Assembly (NCBI GenBank): GCA_036745495.1
Contig: DAIOGA010000010.1
Location: 1-29,387, forward strand
Direction: 5' to 3'
Source of the DNA: Methylopumilus sp036745495
GTDB taxonomy: Bacteria; Pseudomonadota; Gammaproteobacteria; Burkholderiales; Methylophilaceae
DNA length: 29,387 bases
The first letter of the stretch is position 1, and the number at the start of each line of letters is the position of its first letter. The position numbers and the translations under genes were made by a program. Shown in pieces: positions 7,598 through 15,304 of the stretch. The notes below the pieces were generated by a model, which did no database searches, had not been told where the DNA came from, and worked only from the letters and a program-made list of their open reading frames with translations.

Positions 7598-9387
7598 TTT
7601 TCTTCCACCCTTAAAATAGCGAGGAACGCTTCTTGAGGAATTTCAACATTTCCTACTTGCTTCATGCGCTTCTTACCCTCTTTTTGTTTTTCTAATAATT
7701 TCTTCTTACGCGTAATATCACCGCCATAACATTTCGCAAGCACGTTCTTACGCATCGCTTTAACTGTTTCACGTGCAATGATATTAGCTCCAATAGACGC
7801 TTGGATGGCCACATCAAACATTTGTCGTGGAATAAGTTCACGCATTTTGGCAGCCACTTCACGGCCACGATAAACACTATTCGAGCGATGGACAATTAAA
7901 GAGAGTGCATCGACGCGATCCCCATTCACCATAATATCAAGCTTCACTAAATCGGCTGCTCTAAATTCTAGGAATTCATAATCCATCGAAGCGTAACCTT
8001 TTGAAATCGATTTCAATCGATCAAAGAAATCGAGCACCACTTCATTGAGCGGCATCTCATAAGTCAGCATCACTTGACGGCCTAAGTACTGCATATTTTT
8101 TTGAATGCCGCGCTTACCATTACATAAGGTCATGACAGGACCTACATAATCTTGTGGCATTAATAAATTAATGAGAATAATCGGTTCACGAATTTCTTCG
8201 ATGCGTGATGTGTCAGGTAATTTAGATGGATTTTCAATTTGTATCACTTCACCATCTCTTTTTAAAAGTTCATACACCACAGTCGGTGCCGTTGTAATGA
8301 GATCCATATCGTATTCGCGCTCTAAACGCTCTTGCACGATATCCATATGAAGAAGGCCTAAGAAGCCGCAACGGAATCCAAAACCTAACGCTGTTGAATT
8401 TTCGGGTTCAAAGCGAAGCGATGAATCATTTAAACTTAATTTTTCTAAAGCGGTTCTTAAAGCTTCAAATTGATTTGACTCTACAGGATAGAGTCCTGCA
8501 AATACTTGTGGCTTCACTTCTTTAAATCCACCTAAAGCTTCAGATGCTGGCTTATCTGCGATCGTGACGGTATCACCTACTTTAGCGCTCGCCAGTTCTT
8601 TAATGCCTGCAATAATAAAACCTACTTCACCTGCTGAGAGGGATTCCTTGCTTCTGGATTTTGGCGTAAAGACACCAACTTGCTCACATAAGTATTGATC
8701 GCCTGTCGCCATCAATTTAATTTTATCTTTAGGTTTTAAAATACCATCAACCACGCGCACTAACATCACCACACCCACATAGTTATCAAACCACGCGTCA
8801 ATGATTAAAGCCTTTAGAGCGCTAGTCGCGTCACCTTTTGGTGGTGGTACTTTAGACACAATCGTTTCTAATACATCTTGAATGCCTTCACCCGTTTTAG
8901 CAGAGCAACGTATCGCATCGGTGGCATCGATACCAATCACGTCTCCAATTTCCTCAATCACGCGATCAGGATCAGCAGACGGTAAATCGATTTTATTTAA
9001 CACGGGCGTCACTTCGACACCTTGGTCAATGGCGGTATAACAATTCGCAACCGTTTGCGCTTCCACCCCTTGGCTTGCATCCACGACTAAAAGTGCACCT
9101 TCGCATGCAGCTAGAGAACGGCTTACCTCGTAAGTGAAGTCAACGTGTCCTGGTGTATCAATGAGATTGAGGTTATAGATTTTGCCATCTAAGGCTTTAT
9201 ATTGAAGGGCTGCGGTTTGCGCTTTAATGGTAATGCCGCGCTCACGCTCTAGATCCATGGAGTCTAAGACTTGTGCTTCCATTTCTCGATCAGATAAACC
9301 ACCACAATACTGAATAATGCGGTCAGCCAAGGTCGACTTGCCGTGATCGATATGCGCAATGATTGAAAAATTTCTAATGTTGTCCAT
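7594..9387 (-). CDS. lepA: elongation factor 4 (LepA), ribosome-associated GTPase
   Basis: LepA is a translational GTPase related to EF-G, implicated in back-translocation and in 30S biogenesis or initiation. The 597-aa protein is full length. G1 is AHIDHGKST (11-19), G3 DTPGHVDFTYEVSRSL and G4 NKIDLP, followed by the EF-G-like domains and the LepA-specific C-terminal domain rich in Lys (GGDITRKKKLLEKQKEGKKRMK). It is the first gene after the degP terminator. Only ~30 nt lie between that hairpin and its ATG and no clear -10/-35 or Shine-Dalgarno was found, so its promoter may overlap the terminator stem or it may depend on readthrough. Confidence 0.97.
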   Translation of the reverse strand: MDNIRNFSIIAHIDHGKSTLADRIIQYCGGLSDREMEAQVLDSMDLERERGITIKAQTAALQYKALDGKIYNLNLIDTPGHVDFTYEVSRSLAACEGALLVVDASQGVEAQTVANCYTAIDQGVEVTPVLNKIDLPSADPDRVIEEIGDVIGIDATDAIRCSAKTGEGIQDVLETIVSKVPPPKGDATSALKALIIDAWFDNYVGVVMLVRVVDGILKPKDKIKLMATGDQYLCEQVGVFTPKSRSKESLSAGEVGFIIAGIKELASAKVGDTVTIADKPASEALGGFKEVKPQVFAGLYPVESNQFEALRTALEKLSLNDSSLRFEPENSTALGFGFRCGFLGLLHMDIVQERLEREYDMDLITTAPTVVYELLKRDGEVIQIENPSKLPDTSRIEEIREPIILINLLMPQDYVGPVMTLCNGKRGIQKNMQYLGRQVMLTYEMPLNEVVLDFFDRLKSISKGYASMDYEFLEFRAADLVKLDIMVNGDRVDALSLIVHRSNSVYRGREVAAKMRELIPRQMFDVAIQASIGANIIARETVKAMRKNVLAKCYGGDITRKKKLLEKQKEGKKRMKQVGNVEIPQEAFLAILRVEEK

Positions 9388-9417
9388 TAAGAATAAAGAT
9401 GCCTTCAGTTACCTAAT

Positions 9418-9453
9418 AACAAAGGCGCTTAAAACTCTTTAAGCGCCTTTGTT
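9418..9453. terminator. strong intrinsic terminator after degP
   Basis: A perfect 16-bp inverted repeat, AACAAAGGCGCTTAAA (9418-9433) and its complement (9438-9453), has a 4-nt loop. On the minus strand the 3' arm ends in CCTTTGTT followed by ATTA, giving a U-rich tail, 35 nt past the degP stop. It probably ends the rpoE-degP transcript and separates it from lepA. It is near-symmetrical and could act in both directions. Confidence 0.85.
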
Positions 9454-9488
9454 TGAAAGCCTCTATTTTACAACAAAGCTAGCTGATT

Positions 9489-10730
9489 TTATCGCTCATT
9501 CGTGATCTTAACTGGCACATAAAGCGTCTCATCATTTCTTAAAATGAGGAGCGCTACAGTCTTGCCATTTGGGATAGTTGCGACTTCTTTAGCAAAGGCA
9601 TCTGCACTTTCCACCTCGCTATTATTAAGCGCTAACACAATATCACCACGACGAATACCAGCAGCAGCAGCTGAACCTTGAGCATCAACAACAAGCAACC
9701 CTTTTTTACCGTTCATTTTTTTTCGTTGTTGTGGTGGCGCTTCTTTTAAAACTAAACCTAAACGATTGACTTCGGCCTTCTCAGGAGCTTTATTGCTCGC
9801 AATCACTTCAGCCTGGTCGGATGGCATTTCACCCACTGTTAGATTAAGTGTCTTAATACTTCCTTTTCTGAAGACTTCAGCTACAACCGTTTTACCAGGC
9901 TTAGTATTGCCTACCGCTTTTGGTAAATCAGATGATGACTCGATCACCTTGCCATCAAATTTAGTAATGACGTCTCCTGGTTGGAGGCCGCCTTTTTCTG
10001 CGGGCGCCCCTTTTTCAATACCAGCAACTAATGCACCATTTGTATTTTTCATACCAAATGATTCAGAAAGTTCTTTCGTGACTTCTTGAATCGCAATACC
10101 CAACCAACCACGAATCACTTTGCCATTAGCTCTAAGCTGACTCATCACATCTATCGCAACATTGATAGGAATCGCAAATGAGAGGCCCATATAACCACCG
10201 GTACGGCTATAAATTTGTGAGTTAATCCCAATCACTTCACCTTTTAAATTAAACAAAGGGCCGCCTGAATTACCTGGATTAATCGCAACATCGGTCTGAA
10301 TAAAAGGTACGAAATTTTCTTGTGGCAATGCACGACCCTTNNNNNNNNNNNNNNNNNNNNNNNNNNNNNNNNNNNNNNNNNNNNNNNNNNNNNNNNNNNN
10401 NNNNNNNNNNNNNNNNNNNNNNNNNNNNNNNNNNNNNNNNCCTGTGGCATAAACTTGTTTTTCAGGAGCAGATTGTTGGCCACGACCATTTTGAGGTGGC
10501 ATACCTGGAGGAACTGGGATACCAAAACGTTTAAAAAATTCTTGCATCTGCTCATCTTCAGGCGAGCCTTGCATCATTTGATTAGGGCGATTTTTTTGAA
10601 TGGAACTGATATTAACGACCACAGGGCTTTGCTTTTCTGCAAGCTCAGTAAAGTCGGGAAGTTCTTTAGCTATTAATCCAGTCAACAACACTAACTGAAA
10701 TATGCACACATAAAAAAGACGTCTTAACAT
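9489..10730 (-). CDS. degP: periplasmic serine protease DegP/MucD family (interrupted by gap)
   Basis: This is an HtrA-family periplasmic protease/chaperone that removes misfolded envelope proteins. It has an N-terminal signal peptide (residues 1-21, ending LTGLIAKE), the catalytic-serine motif NPGNSGGPL, and two PDZ domains, the first around GWLGIAIQEV to TLNLTVGE and the second at the C-terminus. The 100-N gap at 10341-10440 removes the region that should hold the catalytic His and Asp. About 90-100 residues are expected where 33 are drawn. It is the last gene of the rpoE operon, the position of mucD. The start ATG has AAGGA upstream. Confidence 0.93.
   Translation of the reverse strand: MLRRLFYVCIFQLVLLTGLIAKELPDFTELAEKQSPVVVNISSIQKNRPNQMMQGSPEDEQMQEFFKRFGIPVPPGMPPQNGRGQQSAPEKQVYATXXXXXXXXXXXXXXXXXXXXXXXXXXXXXXXXXXKGRALPQENFVPFIQTDVAINPGNSGGPLFNLKGEVIGINSQIYSRTGGYMGLSFAIPINVAIDVMSQLRANGKVIRGWLGIAIQEVTKELSESFGMKNTNGALVAGIEKGAPAEKGGLQPGDVITKFDGKVIESSSDLPKAVGNTKPGKTVVAEVFRKGSIKTLNLTVGEMPSDQAEVIASNKAPEKAEVNRLGLVLKEAPPQQRKKMNGKKGLLVVDAQGSAAAAGIRRGDIVLALNNSEVESADAFAKEVATIPNGKTVALLILRNDETLYVPVKITNER
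10341..10440. other. assembly gap (100 N) inside degP
   Basis: An exact 100-N placeholder falls in the protease domain of degP. Frames on both sides agree, but the missing segment is longer than shown. Confidence 0.95.
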
Positions 10731-10754
10731 GATCTATATATTCCTTAAATTAAA

Positions 10755-11189
10755 TTATTTAAAACGAATTAGTTGCGCTTCATTGTAAAACATTTGCATC
10801 TTTTCGTTGATGACGCGTTTAATCATCACAACGCCTAAAGATAAACCTAATACTGCACCCACGAGGGTATAAAGTTCTGTCATTTCTTTTGCAAAACTAT
10901 TAGCGATAACCATACCAAGAAACATTAAAAGAAGTGGGACACCATAAAGCATAAGAGAGCTTTTAAGCATGAGGGTTTCATCAATACCTAAAATGACGAT
11001 ATCGCCTAATTTCGCATTTAAGTTATTTCTAGTTTCAATGTGTCCTGATTGATGTGAAAAAATTTTACCCCAGATGGAGTTGCCACAACCTCTCACCTGT
11101 CCGCATAAACCGCATGGCTTACTCCGCACCACCTCAAGTGTGACACTTTCTTTTGACGCTTTAATGACAATAGCTTGCTCTTCAATCAT
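10755..11189 (-). CDS. rseC: sigma-E factor regulatory protein RseC/MucC
   Basis: This is a 144-aa inner-membrane protein of the RseC/MucC family. The N-terminal part carries the cysteine cluster CGLCGQVRGCG (residues ~26-36), typical of the family. Two hydrophobic segments follow (around LMLYGVPLLLMFLGMVIA and LYTLVGAVLGLSLGVVMI). RseC modulates sigmaE signalling and in some bacteria is linked to redox maturation systems; its exact biochemical role is not settled. The ATG directly follows the rseB stop codon (TAAATG). Confidence 0.92.
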   Translation of the reverse strand: MIEEQAIVIKASKESVTLEVVRSKPCGLCGQVRGCGNSIWGKIFSHQSGHIETRNNLNAKLGDIVILGIDETLMLKSSLMLYGVPLLLMFLGMVIANSFAKEMTELYTLVGAVLGLSLGVVMIKRVINEKMQMFYNEAQLIRFK

Positions 11190-11762
11190 TTAAGGCGCTC
11201 TCACATCTTGGATTGAATTTGAAATTTTTTGAATGGTAGCTTGTGGTACTTCGCCCACTATCATAATTTGATTTCCATTCATGACTCTCGCAAAAACATG
11301 AGATGAGCCCACTTGAGTTTCGCCTATACGTGACTTCTGACCTTTAGGAATTGGATTCACAAATAAAGATACAAAGGAGAGCCCATCTGAAAATATCCAT
11401 TGATGCACGAGCTGCGGTTGATTGCCCATCGTTCTTGTCACGTGACTTACTTCTTTGTAGCCTTTAGGTAAATTTTTAATGACACAATATTTTTCATTCG
11501 AGACTTTATTTTCAGGCGTTTCATCCATGATGTATTTTTTGTTTGTATCAACACTAGGCTTAAACCAATTGAGATCTTGCGGCGTAATTAAAGCGACTTG
11601 ATTAAAGCTTGCTTGCTCGATCACTTTTTGATTGCGATCTAAAATCATCATTTTTAAAACTAAACCATATTCTTTATCAAGCCATAACTTATAAAGATAG
11701 CGATATTCATCATGCGGATCGAGATAAACAATTTGTGCTTCACGACCGCTAACGCGCTCTTG
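11190..11762 (-). CDS. rseB: sigma-E regulatory protein RseB/MucB, C-terminal part (5' end in gap)
   Basis: This is the C-terminal ~190 residues of the periplasmic RseB/MucB protein, which binds the anti-sigma factor RseA and senses mislocalised lipopolysaccharide or lipoproteins. Visible features are YLYKLWLDKEYGLVLKMMILD, where the lipoprotein-carrier-like fold continues, and the C-terminal domain with GYKEVSHVTRTMG, WIFSDGLSFVSLFV and a final ARVMNGNQIMIVGEVP. The signal peptide and first ~130 residues lie in the 11763-11862 gap. An open frame runs through the N run into rseA, but that is an artefact: the two sides are different proteins. Confidence 0.92.
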   Translation of the reverse strand, partial: QERVSGREAQIVYLDPHDEYRYLYKLWLDKEYGLVLKMMILDRNQKVIEQASFNQVALITPQDLNWFKPSVDTNKKYIMDETPENKVSNEKYCVIKNLPKGYKEVSHVTRTMGNQPQLVHQWIFSDGLSFVSLFVNPIPKGQKSRIGETQVGSSHVFARVMNGNQIMIVGEVPQATIQKISNSIQDVRAP

Positions 11763-11862
11763 NNNNNNNNNNNNNNNNNNNNNNNNNNNNNNNNNNNNNN
11801 NNNNNNNNNNNNNNNNNNNNNNNNNNNNNNNNNNNNNNNNNNNNNNNNNNNNNNNNNNNNNN
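11763..11862. other. assembly gap (100 N) spanning the rseA/rseB junction
   Basis: This 100-N placeholder hides the 3' end of rseA and the 5' end of rseB. From the usual sizes of both proteins, roughly 400-550 bp are probably missing. Confidence 0.9.
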
Positions 11863-12272
11863 ATTTGATGTGCTTCAATATATTCATTAGGAATATCTTC
11901 TGCAATTTCAACAGCGTTTGATGTTTTTATATGGAGAGGATTCATCGTGATCATCGCACCCACAAAGAGGACCGCGATAAATGAAGCGGCCACTGGCCAT
12001 GACATCCAATCTAATTGAGATATTGCAATCACATCAGATAGCTTCTTATCTTTATTGAATTGAATTTGAATAGGCTCTTTATCAATAGCATCTAAAATAG
12101 ATTGAGATGAAAAAGTAGCATCCGTTAATTCGTTTCTCATAGAATCACGAATTAATTGATAAGTTTCAAAACGTTCGCGTAAAGCTTTATCTTTTACAAT
12201 CTTGGATACAGCTTGACTGCTTGCTTTAAGATCAAGTTCGTCATCGAGGAGTGTTGAAATTTTTTCTTTCAT
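11863..12272 (-). CDS. rseA: anti-sigma-E factor RseA/MucA (3' end in gap)
   Basis: This is the inner-membrane anti-sigma factor that holds RpoE inactive until RseA is cleaved. The N-terminal cytoplasmic domain begins MKEKISTLLDDELD, the pattern of the sigma-binding domain. One membrane segment lies at about residues 92-110 (WPVAASFIAVLFVGAMITM), and the periplasmic part ends at the gap after IPNEYIEAHQ. I chose the ATG at 12272 because AAGGA precedes it at proper spacing. An open frame extends 10 codons further to 12302 over the rpoE stop but has no ribosome site. About 136 residues are visible. Confidence 0.92.
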
Positions 12273-12295
12273 AATACTTTTCCTTAAAATTAAAT

Positions 12296-13015
12296 CTACC
12301 AACGTTTATTATTATTCTGTGACAATAGCGGTTTTAGTTTTTCCGCAATCGTTTCACGTGCTCTAAAAATACGTGAGCGGACTGTGCCAATTGGACAATC
12401 CATCATCTCTGCAATCTCTTCATAACTTAAACCTTCAATTTCACGCAATGTAATCGCGACTTTTAATTCTTCCGGTAAAGATTCAATCGCCGTATTCACT
12501 GTAATGCCAATCTCTTTGGTGAGGAGTGTCGTCTCAGGATTATCAGCTTCTGCGACTTGATGGGTTTCTTCAAACTCACCATCTTCATTTTCAAATTCGG
12601 TCATATTGCGCGGGCGCTTACCCATCGCCACTAAATGATTCTTTGCGGTATTAATACCAATACGATAAAGCCAAGTATAAAAAGCACTATCACCCCTAAA
12701 ATTGGGTAAAGCGCGGTAAGCTTTGATAAAAGTCTCTTGCACAATATCTTCAATTTCAGTTTGATCGCGCACCATACGCGTGAGAATACGGCCTAATTTT
12801 CTATGGTATTTTTCAACCAAAAGTCCAAAGGCTTTCTTATCACCCTTTTGCGCACTTTCGACCAAAACTTGATCAAGTGCACGATTCGGATTTTCTATTT
12901 TTTCACTCACAGAATGGGCTGGCGATGATTCAACATGCTCTGAAGTATACACGGCAGGCCTATCTTGAACGAGTGATAATTTAGTTTGTTCTATGTTATT
13001 GTTAAGTCTTGGCAT
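12296..13015 (-). CDS. rpoE: RNA polymerase sigma-E (ECF) factor RpoE/AlgU with N-terminal extension
   Basis: This is the extracytoplasmic-function sigma factor controlling envelope stress genes. The core starts at about residue 47 with LDQVLVESAQKGDKKAFGLLVEKYH. Region 2 has FIKAYRALPNFRGDSAFYTWLYRIGINTAKN, and region 4 has LREIEGLSYEEIAEMMDCPIGTVRSRIFRARE. The 239-aa length exceeds the usual ~190-200. About 45 residues precede the homologous start, and there is no internal Met in that stretch. A GTG at 12952 with AGG six bases before it is an alternative start that would still leave ~25 extra residues. rseA follows after 23 nt. The divergent neighbour is nadB. Confidence 0.96.
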   Translation of the reverse strand: MPRLNNNIEQTKLSLVQDRPAVYTSEHVESSPAHSVSEKIENPNRALDQVLVESAQKGDKKAFGLLVEKYHRKLGRILTRMVRDQTEIEDIVQETFIKAYRALPNFRGDSAFYTWLYRIGINTAKNHLVAMGKRPRNMTEFENEDGEFEETHQVAEADNPETTLLTKEIGITVNTAIESLPEELKVAITLREIEGLSYEEIAEMMDCPIGTVRSRIFRARETIAEKLKPLLSQNNNKRW

Positions 13016-13082
13016 CGTTTTTAATAAACCCCTGAATGAATCTAGAAAATCAAAAAAACTTAAAACATACTATATATATGTT

Positions 13083-13110
13083 GATTGACGCCCTCGCTTT
13101 TAATTAGTTC
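13083..13110 (-). promoter_or_regulatory. possible sigma-E autoregulatory promoter of rpoE
   Basis: On the minus strand, GAACTA (13110-13105), a 16-bp spacer and TCAATC (13088-13083) resemble the ECF sigmaE pattern GAACTT-N16-TCAAA/TCTGA, with one change in each box. It lies ~70 nt upstream of the rpoE start and would give a leader of about 60 nt. rpoE is autoregulated in other proteobacteria. The match is imperfect and a sigma70 site (TATATAGT region, ~13066-13078) is an alternative. Confidence 0.45.
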
Positions 13111-13126
13111 ATGAAAAATACACAAA

Positions 13127-14749
13127 ATGTTACGTTGTGATGTGCTGATTATCGGTAGCGGTTTAGCAGGTCTCACTTCAGCCTTAAAGCTCGCTGACCA
13201 TAAAAAAGTACTCATTGTGAGCAAACGTGAGATTCTAGATAGCTCAAGCCAGTGGGCGCAAGGTGGCGTGGCCGCTGTCATGTCAGTGGATGACTCGATC
13301 GAAAGCCATGTCAAAGATACCGAATTTGTAGGGGGCGGTTTAACGGATCCTAAGGTCGCACACTTTGTCGCATCTCACGGTAAAGAAGCCATTCAATGGC
13401 TTACCGATTTAAACGTACCCTTTAGCCGGGATGAAACGACACACCAATTCCACCTCACCAAAGAAGGTGGGCATAGTCATCGGCGTGTAGTACATGCAAA
13501 AGATGCTACGGGTAAAGCGATACAAAAAACCTTAAGTGAAAAAGTCAAAGCGCATCCTAATATTACGATTCTAGAAAACCATATTGCGGTCGATCTCATC
13601 ACAGAAAAAAAATCTTTAAAGGTTGAAAAGATTAAATCTAATCGATGCCTAGGTGCTTATGTTTTAAATAATAAAACTGGCAAGGTGATGACAGTCGCCT
13701 CTCAAGAAACCATTCTTGCAGCAGGCGGGGTCAGTAAAGTTTATCTCTACACAACGAACCCTGATGTGAGTACGGGTGACGGTGTGGCCATGGCATGGCG
13801 TGCGGGATGTAGGGTAGCCAATATGGAATTCATTCAATTTCATCCGACTTGCCTTTATCACCCTAAAGCCAAATCTTTTTTAATCTCCGAAATCGTGAGA
13901 GGCGAAGGTGGCCTTCTAAAACTTCCTGACGGATCGCGCTTCATGGATGAATATGACGAAAGAGGTGAATTAGCGTCTCGCGATATTGTGGCGCGTGCGA
14001 TTGACTTTGAAATGAAAAAGCGCGGCATCGATTGTGTCTATTTAGATATCTCACACAAATCTCCTGACTTCATTAAGTCACAATTTCCGACGATCTATGC
14101 ACGCTGTTTAGAATTAGGTATCGACATCACCAAAGAATGGATTCCGGTGGTGCCTGCGGCGCACTATAGTTGTGGCGGTGTCATGACTAACTTATCGGGA
14201 CAAACAGATTTAGCGCATCTTTATGCGATCGGTGAAACGGCCTATACAGGACTTCATGGTGCGAATCGTTTAGCAAGTAATTCGCTTCTTGAATGTTTAG
14301 TGTTTGGTGACGCAGTCGCAAAACATATTCTTCATTCAAAAATAGAATCATCAAGTTTTGATTTACCTCATTGGGATGAAAGTCGTGTCACCGATGCGGA
14401 TGAAGAAATTCTGATTACGCATACCTGGAATGAGTTACGTCGCTTCATGTGGAATTACGTCGGCATTGTGAGAACCAATAAACGTTTATCACGGGCACTG
14501 CATCGTATTCACATGTTACGTGATGAGGTGCATGAGTTTTACACCAACTTTAAAGTAAGTCATAACCTCATTGAATTAAGAAATTTATTACAAGTCGCAG
14601 AACTTATTGTGGAATCCGCTATTGCGCGACATGAAAGTCGCGGACTTCATTTTAGTCGAGATTACCCCAAACAATTGAAGGTTGCAAAACCAACCATTCT
14701 CACGCCTTCTAATTTTTATACGCTCCTTGATCACGATCACGGCCATTAA
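13127..14749 (+). CDS. nadB: L-aspartate oxidase
   Basis: NadB oxidises L-aspartate to iminoaspartate, the first step of de novo NAD synthesis. The 540-aa flavoprotein has the FAD dinucleotide-binding motif at residues 9-14 (IIGSGLAGL). Succinate dehydrogenase/fumarate reductase-type motifs follow: SSQWAQGGVAAV, HRRVVHAKDATG, EFIQFHPTCL, SEIVRGEGG, and the C-terminal flavin contact GLHGANRLASNSLLECLVFG. It is divergent from rpoE, a common betaproteobacterial arrangement. nadA and nadC are not in the window. The start lacks a clear Shine-Dalgarno, but no upstream in-frame alternative exists. Confidence 0.97.
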   Translation: MLRCDVLIIGSGLAGLTSALKLADHKKVLIVSKREILDSSSQWAQGGVAAVMSVDDSIESHVKDTEFVGGGLTDPKVAHFVASHGKEAIQWLTDLNVPFSRDETTHQFHLTKEGGHSHRRVVHAKDATGKAIQKTLSEKVKAHPNITILENHIAVDLITEKKSLKVEKIKSNRCLGAYVLNNKTGKVMTVASQETILAAGGVSKVYLYTTNPDVSTGDGVAMAWRAGCRVANMEFIQFHPTCLYHPKAKSFLISEIVRGEGGLLKLPDGSRFMDEYDERGELASRDIVARAIDFEMKKRGIDCVYLDISHKSPDFIKSQFPTIYARCLELGIDITKEWIPVVPAAHYSCGGVMTNLSGQTDLAHLYAIGETAYTGLHGANRLASNSLLECLVFGDAVAKHILHSKIESSSFDLPHWDESRVTDADEEILITHTWNELRRFMWNYVGIVRTNKRLSRALHRIHMLRDEVHEFYTNFKVSHNLIELRNLLQVAELIVESAIARHESRGLHFSRDYPKQLKVAKPTILTPSNFYTLLDHDHGH

Positions 14750-14824
14750 AATAATTTTAAAAAGTCACACCCTAGCCCTTTCATCCCCTATAAAATATTA
14801 AAAAAACATTTGAAGGAAATTTTT

Positions 14825-15304
14825 ATGCAAGTCTCCATGAACACAGTGGTCACGATGACCTACGAACTTAAAGATGCCGATGGCGTTGTTTTAGAATCAA
14901 GTGATCAGCCAGTGGCTTATCTTCATGGTGGCTATGACAATATTTTTCCGAAAGTGGAAGAAGCAATGCATGGAAAAAATATTGGCGACACGATTGAATT
15001 GGCGTTAGAACCCGTGGACGCTTTTGGTGAATACGATGCAGAGCTTGTTCAAATTGAACCTGCTTCAGCTTTCCCTCAAGAAAATTTAAAAGAAGGTGCG
15101 CAATTCGAAGGTGAAGATGAAACCGGTGAAGTGATTTTATATACGGTGACAAATATTGCGGATGGCAAAGTAGTGGTGGATGGCAATCATCCATGGGCCG
15201 GTCAACGTATTATTTTTAGAGCGACGATTAAAGACGTGCGCTCGGCTAACCAAGAAGAAGTTTCACACCAGCACGTGCACGGGGCTGGTGGTCATCACCA
15301 CTAA
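14825..15304 (+). CDS. slyD: FKBP-type peptidyl-prolyl isomerase, SlyD family
   Basis: SlyD is a cytosolic proline isomerase/chaperone with a metal-binding tail. The 159-aa protein starts MQVSMNTVVTMTYELKDADG. It has the split FKBP domain (HGGYDNIFPKVEEAMHGKNIGD, then HPWAGQRIIFRATIKDVR) with the inserted chaperone flap (FPQENLKEGAQFEGEDETGE) between. It ends in a short His-rich tail (HQHVHGAGGHHH), shorter than in E. coli SlyD. I chose the ATG at 14825 because AAGGA sits 7 nt upstream. A TTG 15 nt earlier is in frame but would place that ribosome site inside the gene. The stop overlaps the convergent suhB stop by a few bases. Confidence 0.94.
   Translation: MQVSMNTVVTMTYELKDADGVVLESSDQPVAYLHGGYDNIFPKVEEAMHGKNIGDTIELALEPVDAFGEYDAELVQIEPASAFPQENLKEGAQFEGEDETGEVILYTVTNIADGKVVVDGNHPWAGQRIIFRATIKDVRSANQEEVSHQHVHGAGGHHH

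Noticed and set aside
13111..13140. A 9-codon upstream frame (ATG at 13111) overlapping the nadB start
   Set aside because: It has no ribosome site, encodes no recognisable leader peptide, and is short enough to occur by chance.
14761..14824. Possible sigma32 promoter for slyD (CCCCTATA near 14785)
   Set aside because: The -10-like element deviates from CCCCATNT and no CTTGAAA-like -35 is present at the right distance.
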